Assembly (NCBI GenBank): GCA_004298295.1
Contig: SCUH01000184.1
Location: 1-10,487, forward strand
Direction of reading: 5' to 3'
Length of the DNA: 10,487 nucleotides
From: Betaproteobacteria bacterium
GTDB taxonomy: Bacteria > Pseudomonadota > Gammaproteobacteria > Burkholderiales > SG8-39
A model generated the notes under the pieces. It was not told the DNA's origin and did not search any database. It was given only the letters and a program-made list of their open reading frames with translations. This document shows, in pieces, positions 3,722 through 10,487 of the stretch; within the stretch, counting starts at the first letter, position 1; each line of letters begins with the position of its first letter. Both the position numbers and the translations under genes were made by a program.

Positions 3722-6160
3722 TCACGCGCAAGCCGCGCGCACTTCCACCAGGTCGGTCAGGCTTTGCAGGCATTTTTCGATGCCGTCCTGGCGCAGGGTC
3801 CGCGTGCCCTCTGAAATCGCGGCGGCGCGCAGCTCGTCCACACCCGCGCTGTGGCGCACGAGCGGGCGGATCTTGGGCGAATTGACCAGCAGCTCGTGGA
3901 TCCCCAGGCGCCCCTTGTAGCCGCTGCCCTGGCAGTGATCGCAACCCTTGGTGCGTGAGAGCTGCAGGCCGCCGCCGAAGCGCTGGCGCCAGTCCGCGAT
4001 CACCGTCTCCGCAGCCAGCGTGGTTTCGGCACAGTATTCCGCGGCCAGGTCGTCGAGCGCCTGACCGGAGAGCGGCTCGGTCTGCCTGCACTTCGGGCAC
4101 AGCCGGCGCACCAGGCGCTGCGCCAGCACGCCGAGGAGCGAATCGGCGAAGTTGAACGGCTGCACGCCCATGTCGAGCAGCCGCACGATGCTTTCGGGCG
4201 CGCTGTTGGTGTGCAGGGTCGAGAACACCAGGTGTCCGGTGAGCGAGGCTTCGATGCCGATGCGCGCCGTTTCCTCGTCGCGCATCTCGCCCACCATGAT
4301 GACGTCGGGGTCGGCGCGCAGGAACGAGCGCATCGCCATGGCGAAGGTCCAGCCGATCTTGGGGTGCACCTGCACCTGGCGCAGCCCGGGCTGCTGGATC
4401 TCGATCGGGTCTTCCGCGGTCCAGATCTTCAGATCGGGCGTGTTGATGTGCCCGAGGATCGAGTGCAGCGTCGTGGTCTTGCCCGAGCCGGTCGGGCCGC
4501 ACACCAGCAGGATGCCGTAGGGGCGCGAGATGACGCGCTTGAGCACGGGCAGCAGCTCTTGGCGCAGGCCCAGCTCCTCGATCGGCGGCGCCTTGCCGCC
4601 GGCGAGGATGCGCAGCACAGCGTCTTCCAGCCCGTCCACCGTCGGGATGGTCGCAAGGCGCAGCTCGATCTTGGCGGGGCCGAAATGCTGGAACTGGATC
4701 TTGCCGTCCTGCGCGCGGCGCTTCTCCGAGATGTCGAGCGAGGCCATGATCTTGATGCGCGACAGCAGCGCGCTGCGGTAGCTCGAGGGCAGCGTCAGGT
4801 ACTCGCGCAGGTCGCCGTCCTGGCGAAAGCGCACCCGCACCGGCTGGCGCCCCGGGTTGGATTCGATATGGATGTCGGAGGCCTTGGCTTCGTGGGCGTC
4901 GAGGATGATCTTGTTCACCAGCCGCACCAGGACGCTGTCGTTCTCGCGGACCTGCTCTTCCTCGGCTTCGCTCGGCCCCGCCGCGCTGTCGAGCTGCGCC
5001 GCGAGGTCCTCCACCTTGACCGTCACGTCGCGTTCGCCGTAATGCTGCCTGACCGCGGCGCGCAACTCGTCGCCCACCGCCATCACCGGCGCGATCGGCA
5101 TGCCGGAGAGAAAGCGGATGCGGTCGAGCGGCACCGGGTCGAGAGGATTTTCAACCGCCAGCACCAGCTTGCGGCCGTCGATGCACAGCGGCAGCACGTT
5201 GTATTCGGCGGCGACCGCCCCGGGCACGAGCTTGAGCACGGCGGGATCGATCTCATAGCGGCTCAAGTCGACGAACGGGATGCCGAGCTGCTGCGTCAGC
5301 GTGCGCTTGACGTCGTCGCGCGTGATGAATCCCAGTCCGATCAGGATCTCGCCGAGCGGCCGGCCACGGTGCTGCTTCTGGCGCTCGAGCGCGTCCTCGA
5401 GCTGCGGCTCGGTGATCAGGTTCATCGCCACCAGCGCCTCGCCCAGGCGCAACACCGGCATCTGGCGCTGGCGCTCGATCGCCGCCGCGAGGTCGCTGCG
5501 GCTGATGATCTGCTCGCGCGTGAGGTAGTCGCCGAGTTTGCGGTTGCGGCGCGCCGTCTGGTCCTCAATCGCGGCCGTGATCTGGCGCGGCGTCACGGCC
5601 TGCTCCGAGACCAGCAGATCGCCCAGCCGCCGGCCGATCTGCTTGTGCTTGATCGCCTGGCTGGGAACGAAAATGCGCGTCACGCCATCGCCCTGCTCGT
5701 CGACGTAGAGAAACAGGCCCAGCGTGTGGGTTTCGAAGCCGAGCGTCTCGCCTTCGACCACGCTGTCGTTGGCCAGCGTGATGCGGAACGTCTGGCAATC
5801 CGACTCTGCGGCGGCTGCTTCCGCCGCCGCGTCCAGCACCGAGCGGCGGCGCTGCAGCATCACCGGGCGCGTGAGCCGCAGCTCCAGCAGGTCCTGCGGC
5901 GCGACATTGACCAGTTCGCCGCCGTGCGGCAACAGGTCGAACAACCCTTCCGCGGAATCGAAACGCACCAGCTTGCCGATGAGCCGGCGCCCGTCGCGCA
6001 GCAGGGCGAGCGCAGGTTCTTCGCGTGGCGCAACCGCCTCGTCCATCAATTCGTAGTAGGGCGGCAGCGGCCAATCGATCGGCCGCGCCAGGGCCGCGGT
6101 CGCCGACGCCGCGCGCGCGGCGGACCGGTTACTGCGCAGGGACGAAGGACTCTTGCTCAT
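3722..6160 (-). CDS. GspE/PilB-type secretion/pilus ATPase with extended N-terminus and four MshEN-like repeats
   Basis: An 812-residue traffic ATPase, well above the roughly 500-600 usual for GspE/PilB. The C-terminal half is canonical and should power type II secretion or type IV pilus assembly at the inner membrane: Walker A GPTGSGKT (555-562), Asp box around TAEDPIE (581-587), Walker B DVIMVGEMRD (619-628), His box TGHLVFSTLHTN (641-652), and zinc pairs C688/C691 and C740/C743. Residues about 290-375 resemble the GspE N-terminal domain. Before it lie four 30-residue repeats (177-296) like the c-di-GMP-binding MshEN motif, and two apparent small beta-rich units (about 50-172). ATG 6160 is chosen because GGAG lies six bases upstream; the ATG at 6178 has no such site. 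No inner-membrane platform, pilin or secretin gene is present, so the system it serves is unknown. It is divergent from the RND operon. Confidence 0.92.
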   Translation of the reverse strand: MSKSPSSLRSNRSAARAASATAALARPIDWPLPPYYELMDEAVAPREEPALALLRDGRRLIGKLVRFDSAEGLFDLLPHGGELVNVAPQDLLELRLTRPVMLQRRRSVLDAAAEAAAAESDCQTFRITLANDSVVEGETLGFETHTLGLFLYVDEQGDGVTRIFVPSQAIKHKQIGRRLGDLLVSEQAVTPRQITAAIEDQTARRNRKLGDYLTREQIISRSDLAAAIERQRQMPVLRLGEALVAMNLITEPQLEDALERQKQHRGRPLGEILIGLGFITRDDVKRTLTQQLGIPFVDLSRYEIDPAVLKLVPGAVAAEYNVLPLCIDGRKLVLAVENPLDPVPLDRIRFLSGMPIAPVMAVGDELRAAVRQHYGERDVTVKVEDLAAQLDSAAGPSEAEEEQVRENDSVLVRLVNKIILDAHEAKASDIHIESNPGRQPVRVRFRQDGDLREYLTLPSSYRSALLSRIKIMASLDISEKRRAQDGKIQFQHFGPAKIELRLATIPTVDGLEDAVLRILAGGKAPPIEELGLRQELLPVLKRVISRPYGILLVCGPTGSGKTTTLHSILGHINTPDLKIWTAEDPIEIQQPGLRQVQVHPKIGWTFAMAMRSFLRADPDVIMVGEMRDEETARIGIEASLTGHLVFSTLHTNSAPESIVRLLDMGVQPFNFADSLLGVLAQRLVRRLCPKCRQTEPLSGQALDDLAAEYCAETTLAAETVIADWRQRFGGGLQLSRTKGCDHCQGSGYKGRLGIHELLVNSPKIRPLVRHSAGVDELRAAAISEGTRTLRQDGIEKCLQSLTDLVEVRAACA
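5273..5632 (-). repeat. Four tandem 30-codon MshEN-like repeats inside the ATPase gene
   Basis: The triplets RLG, KLG, RLG and PLG begin at residues 178, 208, 238 and 268, an exact 30-residue period. Each is followed by a similar pattern: LGDLLVSEQAVTPRQITAAI, LGDYLTREQIISRSDLAAAI, LGEALVAMNLITEPQLEDAL and LGEILIGLGFITRDDVKRTL. This is the R-L-G-x-x-L...(I/L)(T/S)...L..A(I/L)..Q pattern of MshEN motifs, of which MshE carries two. Confidence 0.75.
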
Positions 6161-6230
6161 GATCGGCTCCGGGGTCATGGGCTAAGATACGCCTCTTCTT
6201 CACGGCGGCCAGCCCGGCGAGCGCATCTTA
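6161..6230. promoter_or_regulatory. Divergent control region between the ATPase and the RND operon
   Basis: This 70-base gap must hold start signals for both directions unless they lie within the genes. On the minus strand, TATCTT (6184-6189) is a 4/6 -10 candidate for the ATPase, and GGAG six bases before ATG 6160 is its ribosome site. On the plus strand no convincing -35/-10 pair is visible; TAAGAT (6183-6188) is a weak -10 candidate. No regulator box is recognisable. Confidence 0.3.
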
Positions 6231-7340
6231 ATGCATATTGAAATGAAATCCACGGGCCTGTGGCGGCGCTGCGTGGCGTGTCTCGCGCTGGCGCTGGCGC
6301 CGCAGCTGGCGCCGGCGCAGGCTGCGACCAAAGGCGCACCCGCCGCGGCGCCGCCGCCCATGCCGGTGAAGGCAGTCGCGGCGCGTGTCGCGCCCGCGAT
6401 CGAGGAAACCTCCGCAGTCGGCACGTTGCGCGCCGACGAAGCGATCACGATCCGGCCGGAAATCGCCGGCCGCGTGGCGAAGATCTTTTTTGCCGAGGGG
6501 CAGGGCGTGAAGAAGGGCACGCTCCTGGCGCGACTGGATTCCGCGGAGCTGGCGGCGGCGCTCGCTTCGAGCAAGGCCCAGGCGGGGCTCGACCGGCAGC
6601 GCCTCGAGCGCGCCGAGGACCTGCACCAGAAGGGATTCATCAGCCAGCAGGCGCTGGACGAGGCGCGCAGCAATCACTCGCGCTCGGTGGCCAAGCAGGC
6701 CGAGGACGAGGCCAAGCTCGCGAAAACGGAAATGCGCGCCGCCTTTGCCGGCGTTGCCGGCCTGCGCCAGGTGAGCGAGGGGGCCTACGTCGCCGCGGGA
6801 ACCGACATCGCGCGGCTGGAAAAGATCGACACGCTGAAAATGGACTTCCGCGTGCCCGAGCTCTACCTCGCGCGCGTGCGCACCGGCCAGAACGTGCGCA
6901 TCGCGGTCGATGCCTATGCCGAGAACGGCTTCAGCGGCGCGATCTATGCCATCGAGCCGGCGGTGGACGAGCAGACGCGCACCGTGCTGGTGCGCGCCCG
7001 GGTGGGCAATTCCGACATGCGGCTGCGTCCGGGCATGTTCGCGCGCGTGCAGCTGCAGCTCGGTGTGCGCGAGAAGGCGGTCTGGGTGCCCGAGGCCGCC
7101 ATCGTGCCGCGCGGCCAGGACAGCTTCGTCTATCGCGTCGCCGACGGCAAGGCGGCTCTGGTCAAGGTGCGCATCGGCCTGCGCCGGCAGGCTGAGGTCG
7201 AAATCCTGAACGGGGTCGCGGCCGGCGACCTTGTCGTCACCGAGGGCGTGCAGAAAATCGGTCCCGGGTCCCCGGTCGTGGTGATGGGCGAGGGTCCGCC
7301 CAAGCCCGCCGCGGCCACGGCGCAGGGAAAGAAGGGATGA
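6231..7340 (+). CDS. RND efflux periplasmic adaptor subunit (membrane fusion protein)
   Basis: A 369-residue adaptor of the AcrA/MexA/MdtA (HlyD-like) family, which links an inner-membrane RND pump to an outer-membrane channel. The N-terminus has basic residues (LWRR), a hydrophobic stretch (about 14-27) and an AQA cleavage site near residue 31, as in a Sec signal peptide; there is no convincing lipobox, so it is probably not a lipoprotein. Two lipoyl half-motifs (IRPEIAGRVAKIFFAEGQGV at 74-93; about 168-196) flank a short alpha hairpin (about 104-168). A beta-barrel domain (about 200-275) and a membrane-proximal domain (about 280-352) follow. The tail is Pro/Ala/Lys-rich. ATG 6231 is used; ATG 6243 (MKSTGLWRR) would also give a normal signal peptide. 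The gene precedes the RND permease, separated by an unusually long 192-base gap. Substrate is unknown. No outer-membrane channel gene lies in the window. Confidence 0.93.
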   Translation: MHIEMKSTGLWRRCVACLALALAPQLAPAQAATKGAPAAAPPPMPVKAVAARVAPAIEETSAVGTLRADEAITIRPEIAGRVAKIFFAEGQGVKKGTLLARLDSAELAAALASSKAQAGLDRQRLERAEDLHQKGFISQQALDEARSNHSRSVAKQAEDEAKLAKTEMRAAFAGVAGLRQVSEGAYVAAGTDIARLEKIDTLKMDFRVPELYLARVRTGQNVRIAVDAYAENGFSGAIYAIEPAVDEQTRTVLVRARVGNSDMRLRPGMFARVQLQLGVREKAVWVPEAAIVPRGQDSFVYRVADGKAALVKVRIGLRRQAEVEILNGVAAGDLVVTEGVQKIGPGSPVVVMGEGPPKPAAATAQGKKG

Positions 7341-7360
7341 GCGCCCACTTTCGCTTTTAC

Positions 7361-7500
7361 ACGATCTCGGCTTCTCCGGCGCTGTCTGCCGGAGAAGCCG
7401 AGACCTCAGGGCGCCTGCGATCCCGCAACGGCAGTCTCCAGGCGCCAGAGCCCGAATGTCTCGGCTTCCCGGCCGGTCTTGGCCGGGAAGCCGAGATCGT
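7361..7500. repeat. Double-hairpin palindromic element (BIME/REP-like or MITE-like) between the RND genes
   Basis: A compact 140-bp element. Hairpin 1 pairs TCTCGGCTTCTCCGGC (7365-7380) with 7388-7403, a perfect 16-bp stem with a 7-base loop. Hairpin 2 pairs TCTCGGCTTCCCGGCC (7459-7474) with 7481-7496, a perfect 16-bp stem with a 6-base loop. The hairpins share their outer ten base pairs. The ends form a 14-bp inverted repeat, ACGATCTCGGCTTC (7361-7374) with 7487-7500, so alternative long-range pairing is possible. Inside, GGCGCCTG (7410-7417) pairs with CAGGCGCC (7439-7446). No T-tract follows, no target-site duplication is clear and no ORF is credible. It could act as an mRNA stabiliser or attenuator, or be a dispersed genomic repeat. 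Confidence 0.8.
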
Positions 7501-7503
7501 ATC

Positions 7504-7509
7504 TATAAA
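7504..7509 (+). promoter_or_regulatory. Possible -10 element before the RND permease
   Basis: TATAAA matches TATAAT at 5/6 and lies just after the palindromic element, 23 bases before ATG 7533. The best -35 candidate, TTGGCC (7479-7484), is 4/6 but 19 bases away and inside hairpin 2. An internal promoter for the permease is possible but weakly supported. Confidence 0.25.
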
Positions 7510-7532
7510 GGCATGAGGCGCTCGTAGCCACC

Positions 7533-10487
7533 ATGCGACTCCCCGAACTCTGCATCCGCCGCCCCGTGTTCGCCACGGTGCTGAGCCTGATGATCGTGCT
7601 CCTCGGCATCGTGTCGTTCCAGCGCCTGAGCGTGCGCGAGTATCCCAAGATCGACACGCCGGTGGTGTCGGTGCGCACGGTGTACAAGGGCGCCAGCCCC
7701 CAGGTGATGGAATCGCAGATCACCCAGCCGCTCGAGGATTCGCTCTCCGGCATCGAGGGCGTGCGCACCATCAAGTCGGTGTCGCGCGAGGAAGTGAGCC
7801 AGATCACGGTCGAGTTCGTGCTCGAGCGCGACGTCGATGCCGCGGCCAACGACGTGCGCGACCGCGTGGCGCGCGTGCGCGCCGCGCTGCCGGCGGCTTC
7901 CGACGACTCGGTGGTGTCCAAGATCGAAGCCGACGCGCAGGCCATCATGTGGCTGCGGCTGTCCTCGGACCGGCATTCGGCGCTGGAGCTGTCCGACTAC
8001 GCCGACCGCTACGTCGCCGACCGCCTGAAGACGCTCGCCGGGGTGGCCTCGGTGATCATCGGCGGCGATCGCCGCTACGCCATGCGGCTGTGGGTCGACC
8101 GCGACCGCCTCGCGGCCTACGGCCTCACGCCGCAGGACGTGGAAAACGCGCTGCGGCGGCAGAACGTCGAGATTCCGTCGGGCCGCATCGAATCGGCGCA
8201 GCGCGAGTTCACCGTGCTGACCGAGGCCGACCTGCGCAGCGCGTTGCAGTTCAACGACATGATCGTGTCGGAGGCGCGCGGCTACCCGGTGCGGCTGCGC
8301 GACGTCGGCCAGGCGCGCCTGGGGGCGCTCGACGAGCGCAATATCGTGCGTGTCAACGGCATCCCCGCGGTCGGCATGGGGGTGGTGAAGCAGTCGACCG
8401 CCAATACGCTGTCCGTGGCGCAGGGCGTCAAGGCGGAGCTGGCGCGGCTGAGCGGCACGCTGCCGCCCGGCATGCAGCTCGCCATCGCGTTCGATTCCTC
8501 GATCTTCATCGAGCACTCGATCGAATCGGTCTACCGCAGCATGGCGGAGGCGGTCGCGCTGGTGATGCTCGTGATCTTCCTGTTCCTGCGCTCGTTCCGC
8601 TCGACCCTGATCCCCTTCGTCACCATTCCGGTGGCGCTCGTGGGCACATTCTTCATCCTGTTCGTGATGGGCTTCACGATCAACGTGCTGACGCTGCTCG
8701 GGCTGGTGCTCGCGATCGGCCTCGTGGTGGACGACGCCATCGTGGTGCTGGAGAACTGTCACCGCCACGTCGAGCTCGGCAAGACGCCGCTGCAGGGCTC
8801 GGCCGACGGTTCGCGCGAAATCGCCTTCGCCGTGGTGGCCATGTCGCTCACGCTGGCGGCGGTGTTCGCGCCGCTGGGATTCATGACCGGCAACACGGGG
8901 CGCCTGTTCACCGAGTTCGCGCTCACCGTGGCCTCGGCCGTGGTCGTTTCGGGGCTCGTGGCGCTGACGCTGACGCCGATGATGTGCTCGCGCCTGCTGA
9001 AGGAGCACGAGCGGCACGGCGGGCTGTATCTCGCCATGGAGCGCTTCTTCCACGGCATGACCGAGGGCTACCGGCGGCTGCTCGCCCGGGTGCTGCGCCT
9101 GCGCTGGGTCGTGATCGCGGTGTTCGTCGTGGTGGCGGCCGGCGCCGGGCTGCTCTACAAGAGCCTGCGCGCGGAACTCTCCCCGCTCGAGGACCGGGGC
9201 TTCTTCATCGCGCTGGTGCTCGCGCCGGAGGGCGCGTCGGTCGATTACACCGACCGCTACGTGCGCCAGCTCGAGGGGATGTTCACGCAGATTCCGGAAA
9301 TCCGCTCCTACTTCACCGCGGTGGCGCCCGGACTGGAGCGCCCCAACCCGGTGAATTTCGGCATCGGCTTCGTGCAGCTCGCGCCCTGGGAGGAACGCAA
9401 GCGCAGCACGCTGCAGGTCACCGCGGAGCTGGGGCCGAAGATGTTCGGCGGCATGCCCGGCGTGCTCGCGTTTCCGGTGAACCCGCCCTCGCTCGGGCAG
9501 AGCTTCCGCAACGCGCCGGTGCAGTTCGTGATCCAGGCGAATTCCTACGAAAACCTGGAGCGGATGTCGAACGCGCTGCTGGAAAAGGCCAAGGGCTCCG
9601 GGCTGTTCGCCAACCCCGACGTCGACCTGCGCCTCAACAAGCCGCAGCTTTCTGTGGACATCGACCGCGCGAAGGCCTCCACGCTGGGCATCGACGTCGA
9701 GACCATCGGCCGCACCCTGGAGACGTTGCTCGGCGGGCGCCAGGTGACGCGCTTCAAGCGCGAGGGCAAGCAGTACGACGTCATCGTGCAGCTCGAGGCC
9801 AAGGACCGCGAGACGCCGGCCGACCTGACCTCGATCTTCGTCCGGGCGCGCGACGGCCAGCTGGTGCAGCTCGCCAACCTGGTGAAGGTGCGCGAGACCG
9901 TGGGCGCGAAGGAGCTGAACCATTTCAACCGCCTGCGCGCCACGACCCTGTCGGCGAACCTCGCGCCCGGCCGCTCGATCGACGAGGCGCTCAACTTCCT
10001 CGAGCAGGCCTCGGCCGAGGTGTTCGACCAGGACACGCGCTTCCAGCTCGACGGCGTGTCGCGCGAGTTCCGCGAGTCGGGGGCGGCGCTCTGGATCACG
10101 TTCCTGCTCGCGCTCGGCTTCATCTACCTGGTGCTGGCGGCGCAGTTCGAGAGCTTCGTTTCGCCGTTCGTCATCATGCTCACGGTGCCGCTCGCCATGA
10201 CCGGCGCGCTCGGCGCCATCAAGCTGACCGGCGGCACGCTCAACGTCTATTCGCAGATCGGGCTGGTGATGCTGATCGGTCTCATCACCAAGCACGGCAT
10301 CCTGATCGTGGAATTCTCCAACCAGCTGCGCGCGCGCGGCGCGGCGAAGCTCGAGGCGGTGGTCGAAGCCGCCACGCTGCGGCTGCGGCCGATCCTCATG
10401 ACCACCGGCGCGATGGTGCTCGGCGCGCTGCCGCTGGCGCTCGCCACCGGCGCCGGCGCCGAGGCGCGCCAGGCGATCGGCTGGGTC
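7533..10487 (+). CDS. RND efflux inner-membrane permease (3' partial)
   Basis: The frame runs from ATG 7533 to the window end without a stop: 985 codons, some tens short of the roughly 1,020-1,050 of full RND pumps. It belongs to the hydrophobe/amphiphile efflux (AcrB/MexB-like) group. It begins MRLPELCIRRPVFATVLSLM (first membrane helix), followed by a porter domain with SVREYPKIDTPVVSV, then helices from about residue 335. The proton-relay residues are present: D400 and D401 in GLVVDDAIVVLEN (TM4) and K920 in GLITKHGILIVEF (TM10). It therefore looks like an active proton antiporter. ATG 7533 is the only start in frame after the TAA at 7506-7508; ribosome binding looks weak, with GAGG 14 bases away. 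It works with the adaptor just upstream. The substrate cannot be assigned from sequence. Confidence 0.95.
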   Translation, partial: MRLPELCIRRPVFATVLSLMIVLLGIVSFQRLSVREYPKIDTPVVSVRTVYKGASPQVMESQITQPLEDSLSGIEGVRTIKSVSREEVSQITVEFVLERDVDAAANDVRDRVARVRAALPAASDDSVVSKIEADAQAIMWLRLSSDRHSALELSDYADRYVADRLKTLAGVASVIIGGDRRYAMRLWVDRDRLAAYGLTPQDVENALRRQNVEIPSGRIESAQREFTVLTEADLRSALQFNDMIVSEARGYPVRLRDVGQARLGALDERNIVRVNGIPAVGMGVVKQSTANTLSVAQGVKAELARLSGTLPPGMQLAIAFDSSIFIEHSIESVYRSMAEAVALVMLVIFLFLRSFRSTLIPFVTIPVALVGTFFILFVMGFTINVLTLLGLVLAIGLVVDDAIVVLENCHRHVELGKTPLQGSADGSREIAFAVVAMSLTLAAVFAPLGFMTGNTGRLFTEFALTVASAVVVSGLVALTLTPMMCSRLLKEHERHGGLYLAMERFFHGMTEGYRRLLARVLRLRWVVIAVFVVVAAGAGLLYKSLRAELSPLEDRGFFIALVLAPEGASVDYTDRYVRQLEGMFTQIPEIRSYFTAVAPGLERPNPVNFGIGFVQLAPWEERKRSTLQVTAELGPKMFGGMPGVLAFPVNPPSLGQSFRNAPVQFVIQANSYENLERMSNALLEKAKGSGLFANPDVDLRLNKPQLSVDIDRAKASTLGIDVETIGRTLETLLGGRQVTRFKREGKQYDVIVQLEAKDRETPADLTSIFVRARDGQLVQLANLVKVRETVGAKELNHFNRLRATTLSANLAPGRSIDEALNFLEQASAEVFDQDTRFQLDGVSREFRESGAALWITFLLALGFIYLVLAAQFESFVSPFVIMLTVPLAMTGALGAIKLTGGTLNVYSQIGLVMLIGLITKHGILIVEFSNQLRARGAAKLEAVVEAATLRLRPILMTTGAMVLGALPLALATGAGAEARQAIGWV

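Noticed and set aside
4211..6241. A 676-codon open frame on the plus strand antisense to the ATPase gene
   Set aside because: The translation is rich in R, H, Q, D and A with no recognisable domain. It is the mirror of a strongly GC3-biased gene whose minus-strand product is a clear ATPase.
7406..7948. A minus-strand frame reading through the palindromic element and the start of the permease gene
   Set aside because: The translation is Ser/Thr/Arg-rich without a domain, and most of it is antisense to the permease. The element itself has no coding character.
7503..10295. A 930-codon open frame on the minus strand antisense to the RND permease
   Set aside because: It is low-complexity His/Arg/Glu-rich, covers a clear RND permease on the other strand, and is explained by codon bias.

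Overview
The window is GC-rich bacterial chromosome, about two thirds G+C by eye, with dense coding and strong third-position GC bias. The gene families and the FNR-type control sites suggest a Gram-negative proteobacterium that meets low oxygen. Betaproteobacteria are the best guess, but this rests on composition and protein style, with no 16S rRNA or other marker in the window. I found no rRNA, tRNA, CRISPR array, transposase or phage gene.

Left block (1-3717): a hemerythrin-like protein cut by the window edge converges on a universal stress protein gene (usp1). A hairpin fills the 19 bases between their stop codons. Upstream of usp1 on the same strand is a Crp/Fnr-family regulator, and divergent from it is a nitronate monooxygenase-like flavoprotein gene. 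A second universal stress gene (usp2) and a small CXXC heavy-metal-associated (HMA) protein follow downstream. Two FNR-like palindromes (TTGAC-N4-GTCAA and TTGAG-N4-ATCAA) sit in the two control regions. Each lies at about -41.5 from a plausible promoter, one for usp1 and one for the flavoprotein. The regulator's recognition helix keeps the E-x-x-S-R residues with which FNR reads TTGAT half-sites. The simplest reading is a small low-oxygen or nitrosative-stress regulon run by the local regulator or another FNR-type protein.

Middle (3722-6160, minus strand): a single large GspE/PilB-type ATPase of 812 residues, with no other secretion or pilus gene in view. Its C-terminal half is canonical (Walker A, Walker B, His box, tetracysteine zinc motif). 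Its N-terminal half is unusual: two apparent small beta-rich units, then four tandem repeats spaced exactly 30 residues apart that resemble the c-di-GMP-binding MshEN motif.

Right block (6231-10487): an RND efflux operon, with a periplasmic adaptor followed by an inner-membrane RND permease that runs off the window edge. The two genes are separated by 192 bases holding a compact 140-bp element made of two perfect 16-bp-stem hairpins, bounded by 14-bp inverted repeats. It resembles a BIME/REP-like or MITE-like palindromic element placed inside an operon.

The observations most worth following up are the four-repeat N-terminus of the ATPase, the double-hairpin element and the paired FNR boxes. 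No wholly new multigene system is evident.
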